A stretch of 64,000 bases of DNA from Cepaea nemoralis (GCA_014155875.1 JACEFZ010028144.1:186001-250000), one strand, 5' to 3'; shown: positions 1 to 11,479, counted from the first letter of the stretch. Translations and numbers: made by a program. Notes: generated by a model not told the origin, from the letters alone.

Positions 1-208
1 CTATGTGATTTATCCCCCGAGGACTGAACTATACATGACAGTACATTGGTCATTCTTAACTACAATAGGGTGTCTTGTATAGACAAAACTAAAACAGCAA
101 TGAGAAAGAAGAACAAGAACTACAACATAGTGAAGACATTACTTAGAAACAGTTGTATCCCAGTGAATGCAGGAAAAGTACAGTCCCAGAGATAATCCAG
201 CGGCATAA

Positions 209-300
209 ACACCCAGGCTGGCTGGTGTAATGGTTAGGATGTTATGCTGACAATGGCCTTAATGCAGTCAGGTAAAGGTTTAATGTCAGGTCTTGATGTT
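209..300 (+). repeat. tRNA-like fragment (possible SINE head)
   Basis: A stretch with an A-box-like GGTGTAATGGTTAGGATG, then a pyrimidine-poor body and TTCGCTACGC. It resembles the antisense tRNA-like block at 6,448-6,512. No cloverleaf closes fully and no acceptor stem is visible, so this is not called a tRNA gene. A degenerate SINE head is the likeliest reading. Confidence 0.3.
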
Positions 301-1535
301 CGCTACGCAAGAGGAAGTTTAACCATGTATTTCTTTCGTGCACTTAAGCCTGCAAAGCGTGATGATACTAGCATTTTACATATCTACAACATATGCCTGC
401 TAATATACATTTTATTTATTATAAATACCCATCATCTTGTTATCCAATGGCCCGTAAGAATGAATCATTCAGACAGTAACCAACAATAGACCGGAACTGA
501 AAGTACTGAACAGCTTCAAAGTATATAAATCTAAAAAAAAGCAAGGATAAGGCAGTAGTGGAAATGAGTTTAACGGGGTACAGTATGCAAGATTGAAGCT
601 GAATGATCTGGCGTGCAGAGAGGTGAAAATTGACCATGCTTTCAGGAAAACCCTTGCAGGTTTATTGGGATATGAAAGGGGGCAGTTATATTACAGCAGA
701 TATTGTCATTGGCATTGACTAGTCGTTTACTTAATATTACAATTGTTTTGTCACTTCCTGCCGTTGACTTGCATGTTTATCTCTAACAAAGACCTTTTGA
801 TTCCAAAGATAATTGCTTTTGTCCTGTACCTTGTATACATTGTCTTTTTTTTATAGTTTTAAGCGTTTCCACACATGCCTTTATGTCACTGTTATATTTC
901 TTTCTGAATATTTTCAGCCCCAAAAGGCTTTACACAAACACTTTCATTGTTTTCATTAAATGTCGCAGAAACAAACTTCTGCACACCACATGCATTGAAA
1001 AAATGTAAAAAGATTAGAAGTTGCCTTTGGGGTAGCCAGATTTCTTTAGTATGTATTGACTAAACATTAAAAATATAATAAGACATGAAACAGTGCTTAG
1101 ACACAGCAGGGAAGGGCCAGTCACACATCTGGCATTGTGTGGATCTGAAAGAGTTAAAGTTGAACAATGGAGAAGTGTCTGGCTAGAGTCTGTGATGTCA
1201 GTTGATTTGAAAATGCTGGGTGCCGTTGTTTGGTCATGTCCATTAGTTGTTCATCTAGATTACTACATTTCTTTCAATGCATGAATTATATCGGCATTTA
1301 CATTGTGGCTGTAAATCATTGTTTTATTCATCCACCTCTTGCCTTGTGGACAGTCACGATAAGACATTTATACAATACACCTTTTTCTCATAGTATTTCC
1401 TGTTACTTAAAAAAAAGGTAAACAGCATGGTTGTACCAACAACCTGCTACCTGTGCCAAAGAATTATACTGTTTGTACCGTAAGAACGACATTCATTTGA
1501 TATGAGAACATCTTCCAACTTCACTAGAAGTGGCA
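301..1535. other. Non-coding stretch, nothing recognised
   Basis: Only short open frames with no family resemblance are present, and the base composition is AT-rich and unstructured. No transposon end, splice-bounded exon or RNA gene was recognised by eye. Confidence 0.5.
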
Positions 1536-1802
1536 GAAATATATGTACCACTTTCAGCATTGAACTTATAGAGAAGCAAGAAGACCTGGTGACATAAATA
1601 TGTGCGACTTTCAACATTGAACTTATTGAGAAACAACAAGAAATGGTGACATAAATACTTTCTGCATTGACCTTACATAGAAAAAAGCAGAAAAAATAAC
1701 ATAAATATGTATATAATTTTCTGCATTGAAATTATAGAGAAACAAGCAGAAAAAATAACATACATATATGTACCATTTTCTTCATTGAACTTATAGAGAA
1801 AC
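1536..1802. repeat. Imperfect tandem repeat, period about 60 bp, 4-5 copies
   Basis: The unit contains CATTGAACTTATAGAGAA followed by an A-rich piece with AACATAAATATGT. Copies begin near 1,545, 1,605, 1,655, 1,700 and 1,770 and vary in length and sequence, so the array is old. The last copy abuts a LINE fragment at about 1,803. Confidence 0.75.
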
Positions 1803-2392
1803 CCCATTCAAGAGGTGAATTTGTACACATACTTAGGTAGCAGTGTACATGTAGATGCGGGAACAGATAGAGATATTAAAATATGAATGCAAAAGATAAG
1901 AGGAACTTTCATAGCACTAGGGCAATCGTTGAAGTCAACAGTTAATTCTAAACTTAAAATATTTAACTTTAATGTCAGATCAGTACTGCCATATGACCAG
2001 AAACACGGAACAGGAATAAAGCAGTTGCTAATGAACTACAAACATTTCTTAACTGGTGGCTATGCAGAATAGAAGGACTGAAACAGTATGGTAGAATCAC
2101 TCCTGCAGAACTAAGGGGGAGCACTAGAGCCAACTAGACAAATACCAGTGAATCAGAGGCGAGGAGAAGATGCTGGCACTGGAGACATATTCAGAAAACC
2201 TGTTAATAATATAATTCGAAAGTCTTTTTTTTTTGGGGGGGGGGGGGGGGGGGGATCTTCAGGGTGTAAGAAAAAGAGGGAGAACTAAAACTTAACGCAT
2301 AAGAGAATTAGAAACATATGAATAATGTGGAGAGGAGATGACCAAAAATAGGGGGGAGGGGCTTGGCAAGAGTTGGTTGTGAACCTATGCAG
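1803..2392 (+). mobile_element. Decayed non-LTR retrotransposon (LINE), RT C-terminal fragment
   Basis: Across three frames the translation gives FVHILR/YLGSSVHVD, then the contiguous piece DIKIRMQKIRGTFIALGQSL and a later SVLPY. This is the usual thumb and linker part of RTE-like LINE reverse transcriptases after the catalytic YADD box. Further on, a GKRKRGR-like stretch is interrupted by a T/G homopolymer run at 2,225-2,254. The fragment has frameshifts and stops and is inactive. It ends in a GAA microsatellite, as expected for a LINE 3' tail. Clade assignment is by resemblance only. Confidence 0.65.
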
Positions 2393-2510
2393 AAGAAGAA
2401 GAAGAAGAAGAAGAAGAAGAAGAAGAAGAAGAAGAAGAAGAAGAAGAAGAAGAAGAAGAAGAAGAAGAAGAAGAAGAAGAAGAAAAGAAGAAGAAGAAGA
2501 AGAAGAAGAA
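2391..2510. repeat. (GAA)n microsatellite, about 40 units
   Basis: An almost uninterrupted AAG/GAA run with one AAAG variation near 2,483. It begins exactly at the apparent 3' end of the LINE fragment, so it probably grew from that element's tail. The open frames through it (poly-K, poly-R, poly-F) are artefacts of the repeat. Confidence 0.95.
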
Positions 2511-2551
2511 GATATATTTTACTTGGGCTTGACCACTTCGCCACCTGACTT

Positions 2552-3190
2552 GGGATCTTCAGTGGCTAGCACACTTTACTACCAGCCCGATGGTCAATGT
2601 TTGAATCCTCTCCAGGCTGAGATTGTGTGGGCTCCCAGATCTACCCAGTTCAGCCTACAATAAGTACCAGGAAATGTTATGGGATGTACAGGAGGTCGGC
2701 AGCTATTGACCACATCATCCGCGGAGTGCTGAAGAGTCTATAACAGTGATTCTCAACCTTTTTTGGCCCATGTCCCCATTTACCATATGTTCAGAACGTC
2801 ATTCGAATTTCCTCCCTATAAATCCCCCCCCCCCCCCCCTTTCCACAGTATACATAAAAATGGAAGCTAAATTTAATGACACATTCTAGAATAAGTCTAG
2901 ACATCAACATAAAACGTGATTTGCGGGTCTACTTATGTTATACAATGACTTAATTAGGGCGAGAAGTACAAAACCGTAAAATATAGAGGGAAAAACAATA
3001 TCAAGTAACTGGTTCTTGTATTAATGCGAAATTGAAATAATCTTAACCTCCCCCCCCCCCCACCCTGAAAACCCTAAAATTCATGAGGAGAATTCCCCAC
3101 CGGTTGAGAACCACTGGTCTATAAAGATATAGGGGATAGCACCATATACCGAGGATGGCTCATGGCGTGGAAAATGTCTTTCACTTAAAA
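2552..3190 (+). mobile_element. tRNA-derived SINE (family H), split by a hAT MITE
   Basis: The head near 2,561 reads GTGGCTAGCACACTTTAC (A-box-like) with a B-box-like GTTTGAATCC about 35 bases on. The body resumes after the hAT insertion with ACCATATACCGAGGATGG at about 3,140. The same head and the same CATATACCGA body occur together at 42,465-42,680. That second copy lacks the insert, which supports one interrupted element here. Confidence 0.6.
2744..3116. mobile_element. hAT-type MITE with 8-bp target duplication
   Basis: Terminal inverted repeats are CAGTGATTCTCAACC on the left and GGTTGAGAACCACTG on the right. Perfect 8-bp duplications GTCTATAA lie at 2,736-2,743 and 3,117-3,124. The inside is 373 bp, non-coding, with two C-runs. 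TIR sequence, 8-bp TSD and the TCTA core of the target are all hAT traits. The element at 44,653-45,126 shares the TIRs and interior (for example AAAACGTGATTTGCGGG against its complement), so they form one family. Confidence 0.9.
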
Positions 3191-3635
3191 AAAAAACAAC
3201 TGTCTTGTTTTGTCTCTTATTGATTTTGTTTAGATGTTTCATCTTGTGATACTGTAACAGTGCTTTTATTTTCAATCAGGTGTATATTATAAAGTCTGTT
3301 GTTTCTTGTGCACATTGTCATTGGTATTGTATATGTCCTCACAGCTCGACATAGCATAATATTAACTTTAGTTAAGTGCTAGTTATGAAATTTTATGACA
3401 GTAATTAAGTGCGACTCAGACAATTAATGTTTGAAGTCAATTTGACATAATGATTTTCGTTCTATTTGAGCTTTTTCCTTGTTCACCCTAGGGTGTAGTG
3501 ATGCCCTGCTGCCTTCTTTTGGTAATTGTACACATGTACCGGACTGAGGTCACTTTGTGGTTACTGAAGAGATTTTGTTCCTGAAGTTGGAGATTATGAA
3601 GATTGATCGTGCTGCTTGTAAATTGTAGAATTATA
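3191..3635. other. Non-coding stretch, nothing recognised
   Basis: AT-rich sequence between the SINE and the mariner MITE. No transposon end, exon or RNA gene is visible. Confidence 0.45.
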
Positions 3636-6417
3636 TGAGGGGGATTCAAATTAAAACCTTAAAAGTGTGATAGAAATTACAATACCCATGCCATTGTCTT
3701 GTAACCGGTCAGCATTGTTGTTAAGGATGTCAAGAGTGTTAAGATGACATCATGGTGCAGACGAACACGGTGATGTCATTGTCGTGTCCTCCTTTACAGT
3801 GTCGTCCCTGGAGTGAAGAGAGTCGACACTCACATTATAATATTTTTTTTTCTCTCAATATTCTGGAGAATCCACCAGCTTCCGTCCAGCACACTCCCTC
3901 AGCCTATGGACACCTTTTCCTGTCACTCTCTCACTGTCGTACTATGCCCCCTCTCATACTTCTCCAACGCAACATACTTAACAACTCTTTCTTCTAAAAA
4001 TTAATAAAGATTAATTTATTAAAAGAAAGGTGTAACGTATATGAGACGTGTATGCGAAGAAAATGTGTGTGGTGTACTATAACATAAATGTATGTGTCAG
4101 CCCTCAAAGTTCAGGATCATAGTGTACACATCATGGCAAGGATCACACGACATCATCAAGACTCAGTCACAGGAACCTCCCCGAAGTCGTAGTCCTTCTC
4201 TCCAGACATGTCCTCCTCCAGGAACTCTGATGACCATGAGATCTGAATCTCATGTACATATATATAATCCGTAGGAAAATACTAGTATATTTCCTAACGC
4301 AACTGTTCCTAATAGTTTATAGAAACTCCGGCTTCATAATTCCGGCGCAGTGAAAACAAACATGGAACACTGTCCTACTAACACGTCTTTTTGTCTCTTG
4401 ATAAATGTTCACTAGTTCTCACTATTAAACAGTTAATGTATCTAGAATAAAATGGCTTGCTTTATTCACTAGATATAGTCTGAAAGTTCTGATTTCCTTG
4501 ATACGTGGAACAACTACACTTCAATGTTTGGTTTCATCTACTGTGAACATCAGTCCCTACTGATCTAGTTCCACATGGGTTGAACCTCCATCACTTCAGG
4601 TGTGTTAACGATTGATATTCACTCATGTAGGATACATATACCATTAGACTCCACCGAGCAATGTTTATTAACTTCTTCCGTTGTGAAAGTTGCTGGCCCA
4701 TCTCTCCACATCATACTTTATCCGGGATCGGATTTTTTAGTTGTTCCGGGTTCTTCATTCCAACCAGAGGAACCTGTAACATAAATCATATAACCGGTGA
4801 TAGCCTCCCCGTCACTGATCTCTATTAGATGATCGTGGCCATCGGCCTCGCTCAGAAAATATAATGAACCTACTCTGTCATGGACAGATGACTGAACACA
4901 TATGTTATCATCAGGCCAAGACAAGAAAAAAAAATCAACAAACAGCATGCGGACCCCGCCCACCAGGGACACCTACTGGAATCTCCCAATTATCCCCCAT
5001 TACTCAATTCTCCACTAGTAAAGCTTATCGACACTTCACTAATCTATTTTCAACTAACAGAGCCAAGTATCACTTCCCTACTCTAGTTAGTTTTCCACTA
5101 ACAGTGCTAATCATCACACTATAGTTTTAACAAGGCTACAGTCTATATTAATTAGAACTAATAGACTATATTGACTACCTTATGCAAAACCACCTCATTC
5201 CCGGGATGGCTACTACACTTTGCCATAACGACACATGCTAGTTAATGTTAAATTTATCTAGCACTGTAGAGCTCTCCCACAAACACGTCCATCATAATCC
5301 GCGGTTTTGGTCAACTCTGTTTCTCCCAATCATGGTTTATGGCAAAACCTCTAAAATGGTCACGTGACATGGTTGATGTCCTGCAAGTGTTATTTTGCAT
5401 ATCAGCCATTGTCAAGAATCGAGTTTCTCCTGTCTAGTCACTGTCAAAGGTGTCATCACTTGTTTAGATTCCCAAAACAAGCCAGCGAGTTCCTGTATAC
5501 TCCCAACACAGTTGCCAGTAACCAGCCGTCAATCTTCTTGATGTTCCGGAACTAAGACTTGACAGATGTACTGTTTTCTTCCGAGCTTAGTACTTCAATT
5601 TCCCCTCTGATATGTTTATAATATGTCAACGTGATGTATGATTAAGCGCACTCACTTCCTCTATACTTCCGCCACTGTTAATTTTTGTCCGACAGGTGAT
5701 GGCCAACATCCGTTTTGTCCCCATGATCTCACGGCTTCCATTTGTATTCAAATGTTGACAAACTGTCAAGGCGTTGTCGGGATTCGTCTCCCGCACTTCC
5801 GAGTGTGGCCAATCCGTCAACCAGATGTACAAGTACAGCTGTTATTTATGCCCGACCTGTTTTGGAAACACGTGCAGCCACAATTATGAATGTTTTCTCT
5901 GTATTAGTTGAAACACTTGATGCTTAGCAGATAGTCCGGTTTATCAGAAAGCCTTATAATAATCAACTGGTTAAACACACGGTTTTATTTTGTGACAGTC
6001 ATAAGGACAGTTTAAAGATGGCCGCCCCACATTTGACACGCGCCAAACAGGAGAAGTGTACTGTTATCCGTTATTTGATTAGTGAAGTTGTGAAACCTAT
6101 AGACATTCATCAGTGGATGAAGGCCCAGTAATGTGATGCATGCCTATCAGTCCAGTAAACGTATGAGTGGAGTAGGAAGTTTCACAATGGCAGACTTCTG
6201 TGACAGATGATCAAAACCGAGTTAGGCACACCGAGTAGTGACCCCAGATATTTGTTTTCTACAGGAATCCAAGCACTTTATCAGTGCTGGAGGACTTGCA
6301 TTGAATGCTATGGTGACTACATGAAAAAATGATAATTTTTTCTTTACTGTTTTTTTCCCCAGAACATATTCATATACACAAACAAAAACATTTAAGGTTT
6401 TCATTTGAAACCCCTCA
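3636..6417 (+). mobile_element. Mariner-type MITE, split by a solo LTR
   Basis: The left end TGAGGGGGATTCAAATTAAA and right end TTTCATTTGAAACCCCTCA are inverted repeats, flanked by TA on both sides (3,634-3,635 and 6,418-6,419). Interior blocks match the copies at 13,673-14,344 and 20,273-20,836, including GACAGTTTAAAGATGGCCGC and a decayed mariner-transposase helix-turn-helix region. Only about 560 bp belongs to the element. The rest, 3,780-5,997, is a later LTR insertion marked by the duplicated GTCAT. Confidence 0.85.
3780..5997 (-). mobile_element. Giant solo LTR, copy 1 (about 2.2 kb)
   Basis: The insert begins TGTCGTGTCC and ends TTTTGTGACA (TG...CA, with inverted TGTC/GACA termini). 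It is flanked by perfect 5-bp duplications GTCAT at 3,775-3,779 and 5,998-6,002, and it interrupts a mariner MITE whose halves join cleanly without it. A homologous insert in the other orientation lies at 28,885-30,966. Read on the minus strand both start TGTCAC(A/G)AAA and share long blocks near their 3' ends. No gag-pol coding is present, as expected for an LTR left by recombination between two ends. A TATA-like CATAAATAA lies about 150 bp into the minus-strand reading, and an AATAAA lies near 4,010. The parent family is not identified. Confidence 0.8.
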
Positions 6418-6447
6418 TAATGAAGAAAACACAGAGAATAGCAGTTT

Positions 6448-6512
6448 TGGTTAACCGGGACCGCTGTCTTGTCAGGTATGTGCACTAACCACTAGACCAG
6501 TACGGCTAATAA
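6448..6512 (-). repeat. tRNA-like block, antisense
   Basis: On the minus strand an A-box-like TGGTCTAGTGGTTAGTG is followed about 35 bases later by GGTTAACC. The length suits a tRNA head, but the acceptor stem does not pair. Called a SINE head or tRNA pseudogene. Confidence 0.35.
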
Positions 6513-6519
6513 AATTGCT

Positions 6520-6915
6520 GAATGGATTCTTTATGTTAAAATAGGGTTTTCTGGACTAGAGAAAAGTGACCTATTGGCATCTAAAGCTGGAAAGCCAGTT
6601 TTTTTTTAAAGAGCAAGGCACTACTAAGATGTATCAGTAATAATGTAATAGAACTTCTGCCATATGTCAGATGTGTATGGTTTTCTTTTCTTGTTGTCTG
6701 TTTGAGTGCTTTAAAAGGAAACTGTCATAATTTAATGTTTGCAGATGCATTCTACATCCATGTTTTCCCCATTTATTATTATTGCGTATGTATTGTACAT
6801 GTAGTATCTTGTTCAACTCTGCTGGGTTACAATTAAGATGTATAGTGTGTATTGTTATTTCAAGTGATGAATAATCCCATGTGTATATAAAGAAGAAACA
6901 ATGATTAGAAAGTCA
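6520..6915. other. Non-coding stretch, nothing recognised
   Basis: AT-rich sequence with short homopolymers. No exon, transposon end or RNA gene was recognised. Confidence 0.45.
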
Positions 6916-7170
6916 CATGGCCGAATGAATTCTGTCTTACAATTCAAATGTGCTGATGGTGAAGTAGGAGGATCTCTCCCTACACCGATCAGTTGGATTT
7001 AAACTTTGGCTTCTCATCCTTGACTTGGGAGAATAAATTACAAGTACCTCAGAAGTTAGAGTGAGTTAGCCTGGTGGTGGAGACACTCGTAATAGAGAAA
7101 GACAGCCCACATGCAAAAATCAGTCCATTGTGGACTATGCCCGAGTTGAAAGCGAGCGAACGAGAAAAAA
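6916..7170 (+). mobile_element. SINE family C copy
   Basis: Begins GGCCGAATGAAT, contains AATTACAAGTACCTC and GGAGTG/GAGTGAGTT blocks, and ends GAGTTGAAAGCGAGCGAACG. The same ordered blocks occur at 25,150-25,441 (+) and 18,405-18,660 (-), and the 5' part alone at 17,541-17,650. The clearest head (25,150) looks tRNA-derived, with GAGGTTCAACCCC as a weak B box. Confidence 0.65.
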
Positions 7171-7464
7171 ATGTATGTGGTTGTTGCTTCATTCCCGCCA
7201 CATCTACATCTTTGTGACGTTGTTAATTGCCTACAACAGCTGCTGAAATACTACCATCGGCTGTAAGTGATTATCAGCTATGTTTGCTATGCACTGTCTT
7301 CATTGGATTAACATCAGAACATTAATCATGGCACTACAAGATCTATTTACTGTTTGAAATAATTGTGCATTAAATAAATGCATTCATATATCCAGCAATA
7401 ACGTTTCTCTTAACTCCTGTTGTTTACCATTTAATCTATACTTTTACCCAGAAATCTGCAGGTA

Positions 7465-7576
7465 TTGTAGCCATATGCAACTTTTGAAAGCTGTTGCCAT
7501 TGTTTGTGTAGTCATGTGCAACTTTTGAAAGCTGTTGCAATTGTGTAAGCCATGTGCAATTTTTGAAAGCTGTTGC
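7465..7576. repeat. Three-copy tandem repeat, period about 40 bp
   Basis: The core GCAACTTTTGAAAGCTGTTG recurs at about 7,477, 7,518 and (as GCAATTTTTG) 7,556. The array abuts the 5'-truncated end of the LINE that follows. Confidence 0.85.
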
Positions 7577-9793
7577 CGTTGTGACTTCAATGCCCGCGCC
7601 AACGAATGGGATAGGTCGGGAGAGGACACATAAGGTACTGCTCTTGCTGAGGCCTTGCTTGAGATGGATGTTGTCTGTCTAAATGACTCAATCACCCACT
7701 AGGCTAGCAATGAGACCGGGGGACACTGACACGGCCATCGACCTGGCACTTGTATCCCAAGAGGCGGTATCAGACATAAAATGGAGTGTCCTTGGAGACC
7801 ATGGAAGTGACCACCTCCCCTGTCCTGTGCTGTTACCTAAGTCCAGCACAGTTAGGACTATAAGAGCTCGCAGGGCATTCAGTTATGATTGCGACCACTC
7901 TTCGCTCTTGGGACGCCATAGATCACAAGGAATATCTAAACCAATAAGAAGAATTTTCACCCAACCACCATGGTGGACACCAGAGGTGGAGAATTCATGG
8001 AAGGAAAAGAGGGTGGCCATAAGGAATGGGCAAAGGGTGGCGAGAGCAACCAATTCAGTTGACACAGCATTGGAGGAGGCTGAAAGATATTAAAAATGTA
8101 AATGGTGCAGGATTTTAAACTCCAGGCAGCAGAGGCAAAAAGGATTAAGTCGACGGGGATGTGACATTGGGAAAATTCTGGAAGGCTGCATCGGCAGGAT
8201 GAAGGCGATGTCTGGTACACATAGTACCGTTTATGATGGTAACAACCGACCTATGACAATTGACAAGGACAAAGGGAAGGCTTTTCTTGCACGATGTTTA
8301 AAGCAGACGGATCGGCAAGATAGAGCTATTAGAGATGTCACGGGTCACTAGGAAGGAGGACTGTGAGATTAAGGTAGAAGATATTAGACGGGTACTGAAG
8401 CGGGCTAAAGACACAGCGCCAGGTCCGGATGGGGTGAAGGTACTCCCACATGAGTAACATAAATGGTGGGGACTTGGAGGAGATAGCTCTTTGTTTCAAC
8501 CTAAACATCAATACGGCGGAAATAACCCACGATTGGCTGCATAGCTACCTGGTCCCACTCCCAAAGCCAGGTAAGGATCACTCAAGACTTAATGGATGCC
8601 GAATCAAAACCCTTTAAAACATATATGGCAAAGTCCTCGAAAAGATAGCACGCAGGCTCCAGCGACATTTGGAAAGTCGTAATCTGCTTCCCAAAGGGCT
8701 AGGGAGTTATCGGCCTTGGAAGGACACCTGGGCCAATGCTGCAACTTCATGTCTACTAGGGCTTCCTGGATAAACAAGAGACAATGGCGATAGCTCTTGA
8801 TCTGGAGGATGCGCATGAGTTCCTGGACTTCTGACCCTTGTACTATTACACCTGGGATACCACAGGGATCTGCCTTGTCACCAGTGCTCTTTAATGTCTG
8901 CACAGGCAAAATCGCAGCTATTGAGCTATTGAGACACCAGGTGTGGGTAGAATCTTGACATTTGCAGATGATGTACTGGTGTACAGACAGGGCAGAGACA
9001 GGGCCAGTTTGGCAGAAGACTTACAGGTGGCAGTAAACAGGGTGGCAGAGTGGTGGAGGAACGCAGGGGCCGTTATAAACTCAGATAAGGCATCAGTTCT
9101 GTTGTACTCCCTTGATAATCGGATGGTCAAGGCAGATGTCCCAGGTATTACGTTGAATGGATGTCCTCTTAGTCGAGAGAGTAAATTGAAGTACTTGGGT
9201 ATCACCTTTGACAGGTGTTTGTCTTTTAAGGATCATGTGGAAGCTTTGGTGGTGAAGGCTGGTAGGGGACTTAATGCACTGAGGGCTATGGCAGCAACCC
9301 GGGTAGATCAGAGGATGCTTTACAGGCTCTTTGAACAGTTAATAATTTATGTAATTGAGTATGGTTTGGGGCTGCTGACAGTATCAAAGAGCCAGCTTGA
9401 AAGGTTGGAGCGCATACACAATTCTGCCCTGTGGGTAATCCTGGGGAGCACACAAGACACAACAAGTATATGCATGAGGCATATCCTGGCGCTACCAACA
9501 ATGACGGAGAGGCATAGACAAGGGGGAGGTGGTCGTGCGCTTGTGGGACCAGGTGGAGAAGGCGGAAGGAACAGCCTAAGAACCCGTATGTGGAAAGAAT
9601 GAGGTTGTGGGGGATCGGCAGGAGTTTTGGAAGAATCTCAAAACTGAGAGGGAAGGCCAGGAGAACTTTTAATCATATAGCGACGGGAACGATTAGTACT
9701 ATGACTCTTCGCTGGCTGTTGAACGAGGGGACGGATCACGTATGGGAATGTCCTGAGTGCAGTGATGTCGGTTCTTAACGCAACTCAACTCCT
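7577..9793 (+). mobile_element. RNase H-family LINE, copy R1 (5'-truncated, RNase H lost)
   Basis: The translation passes through an endonuclease C-terminal part (CDFNARANEW near 7,580, then LGDHGSDHLP near 7,795) and a reverse transcriptase. The RT has TAPGPDGVK at about 8,415, a damaged palm, and a long open piece at 8,943-9,602 with the catalytic LTFADDVLVY. The RNase H region found in copy R2 is missing: sequence jumps near 9,520 from the RT thumb to the post-RNase H linker. The 3' end GATGTCGGTTCTTAACG plus CAACTCAACTC matches the other copies. Several stops and frameshifts make it dead. It belongs to the RNase H-encoding LINE assemblage (I/Nimb/Ingi-like); the exact clade is not determined. 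Confidence 0.85.
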
Positions 9794-10059
9794 TGAACAG
9801 CCAGCATGAGTAATGTAATGGGTGTGACAGAGACTAAGATAGAAAGAGAAATTATGACACGGTAGAAGAGACTAAGATCATCCATCCAGTGTCTTACAGG
9901 ACTGCCGTGAGGCGATCATGTCCTCTCCACAAATTACGATTATCGACGTCATGGCTCAGTTCGTGTGTTGACTTCCTTTTTATTAAACAAGTTTATTGTC
10001 AGTCCTGTTGTGTCCTGTGCGAAGTGTAAAGTTTGTTTCTTGTTTTTTCGGTTGATTTG

Positions 10060-10225
10060 GTAATAACTTTAGCTTTGTGGCGAAGGTTTTACGGGCGCAA
10101 TTCGTAATTTGCGTAACCGCGTTCGAAACACAGCTGCAGGACGATTTGGTTGCAGACCGCCTTGCGTTGGTTTTTATACAATGGTAAGAGTGCAAGTCAT
10201 TCAGAAAGGAATGCTAAACTACTTA
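10060..10225 (+). mobile_element. SINE family A copy, 3'-truncated
   Basis: The tRNA-related head has GTGGCGAAGGTTTTACGG (A box) and GCGTTCGAAACACAGC (B box), then the family-specific GCAGACCGCCTTGCGTTGG. The copy stops inside the RTE-like body at AGAAAGGAATGC. Confidence 0.8.
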
Positions 10226-10329
10226 AAGAACGCTTGCCAAGAAACAGTCAAAAATTATTGGGTTCACTGCTGCATCCTGTAAAGATATTGCAACTATTTT
10301 CTTGGAGTAATATGAGTATATTATACATA

Positions 10330-10700
10330 ATCTTTCCGATGACCTGGATGTCACTTGGTTCTATAACAGCATCTTATAAATCCCCTGTTCATATCATAGG
10401 TTATGTCTGTATTAGGCTAATGTAATCTTCCTCCTTCCTTTGCCAATCTGTCGGCTTTTTCGTTTTCAGGTGTATTGCAATGTGAAGGAATCCATTGTAT
10501 TACAACCATTTTGGATTTCTGGCATAGTTAATTTAGTGCTGCCCGTAGGTCTGCAAGTTCTGAATTGTTTTTGCTCTTGAGTATTGAAACCACTGATTTC
10601 GCATTTGTAAAGAGAGCTATTTCTTTCTCTTTAATGTTCTTTGTCAACAACATTTCCGCTGCTGAATAACTTTGAATATGTACTGATGACAAATATTTAA
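10330..10700 (-). mobile_element. LINE RNase H-domain fragment
   Basis: With frame corrections the minus strand reads ALFTNAKSVVSILKSKNNSE and then VVIQWIPSHCNTPENEKADR followed by LAKEG. This is the classic C-terminal half of a LINE RNase H domain (the xPxHxxxxxNExAD signature). It differs from the R-family LINE copies, whose equivalent reads PGHAGVxGNExADRLAG. Stops and frameshifts are present, and the ends are unclear. Confidence 0.7.
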
Positions 10701-10740
10701 TAAACGTAAGATTTAGTTTATGCTCTCTTTAAATATATGA

Positions 10741-10925
10741 GTTGAGTTGAGTTGAGTTACGTTGAGAACCGAAATAACAACACTCGGGAATTCCCATGCG
10801 TGCTCCGTCCTCATCTTCAACAGCCATCGAAGAATCCCAATACTAATGGTACCTGACGCAGTCTAATTATACGTCCAACTCGCCATTCCATGTAGTCCTG
10901 AGTGTCGGCCAGATCTTTAAATATA
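10741..10925 (-). mobile_element. RNase H-family LINE, copy R3 (3' end only)
   Basis: Reading on the minus strand, this is the last 185 bp of the R family, ending ATTTCGGTTCTCAACG plus a (TCAAC)n tail seen as GTTGAGTTGAGTTGAG on the plus strand. It is severely 5'-truncated. Confidence 0.75.
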
Positions 10926-11078
10926 TGACAACGATGACGATATACAGCTTTGTAGGCAGGGCTATGGCTTTCCTTGAATATAAAACAGCTTTGAACACAA
11001 GATACCAATGGAACAGACTTTTGTGGGAAATGGGATAGGAAGTGTTGAAGCAATATATTTGTCATAAAGGGAATAACT

Positions 11079-11330
11079 GGCGCTGTAGCTGTATGGATAG
11101 TGAAACGCGCAGTTTCATGATTCCCCGTGATAACGAGTCGAGTGTTTGAAATCTGCTGAGGGAGATTTGGAAGCAGACCATTTTGAGTTCATTTCAATGG
11201 TTTGAGGCGTCGACCGTTCAGAAATTAATGGCAAACTGACTGAACTAACTTTGCCTAGTAAATCACAAACAGTCAATACATGCTGGGGTTGATTGCAACG
11301 TCCCGTAAAGGACACGTAACTAAGTTTTGT
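11079..11330 (+). mobile_element. SINE family A copy, diverged
   Basis: The head is worn (GTGTTTGAAATCTGC in place of the B box). The body keeps GATTTGGAAGCAGACC, CAGAAATTAATGGCAAAC, TTGCCTAGTAAATCACA and the terminal TGCTGGGGTTGATTGC...CCGTAAAGGACA. Confidence 0.75.
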
Positions 11331-11479
11331 AAATATTAGGAATGAGATAATTTCTGTAGCAACTGTGCGTAGTTTCTACAGATTATACAGTCAGAAATAC
11401 GATGCAAGAGGCACACAAAGAACATTCGTTTACAAGATGGCTTTAAGCGTAATTACTTTAGATTGCAGCAACTTACACA

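Noticed and set aside
2308..2663. Long poly-K, poly-R, poly-E and poly-F open frames
   Set aside because: They are the three frames of a GAA microsatellite; no flanking domain or splice context. The same applies at 12,678-13,043, 14,799-15,257, 15,381-15,695 and 56,729-57,182.
4718..4972. 84-codon minus-strand frame in the solo LTR as an LTR-encoded gene
   Set aside because: Not preserved in the homologous LTR at 28,885-30,966; treated as chance.
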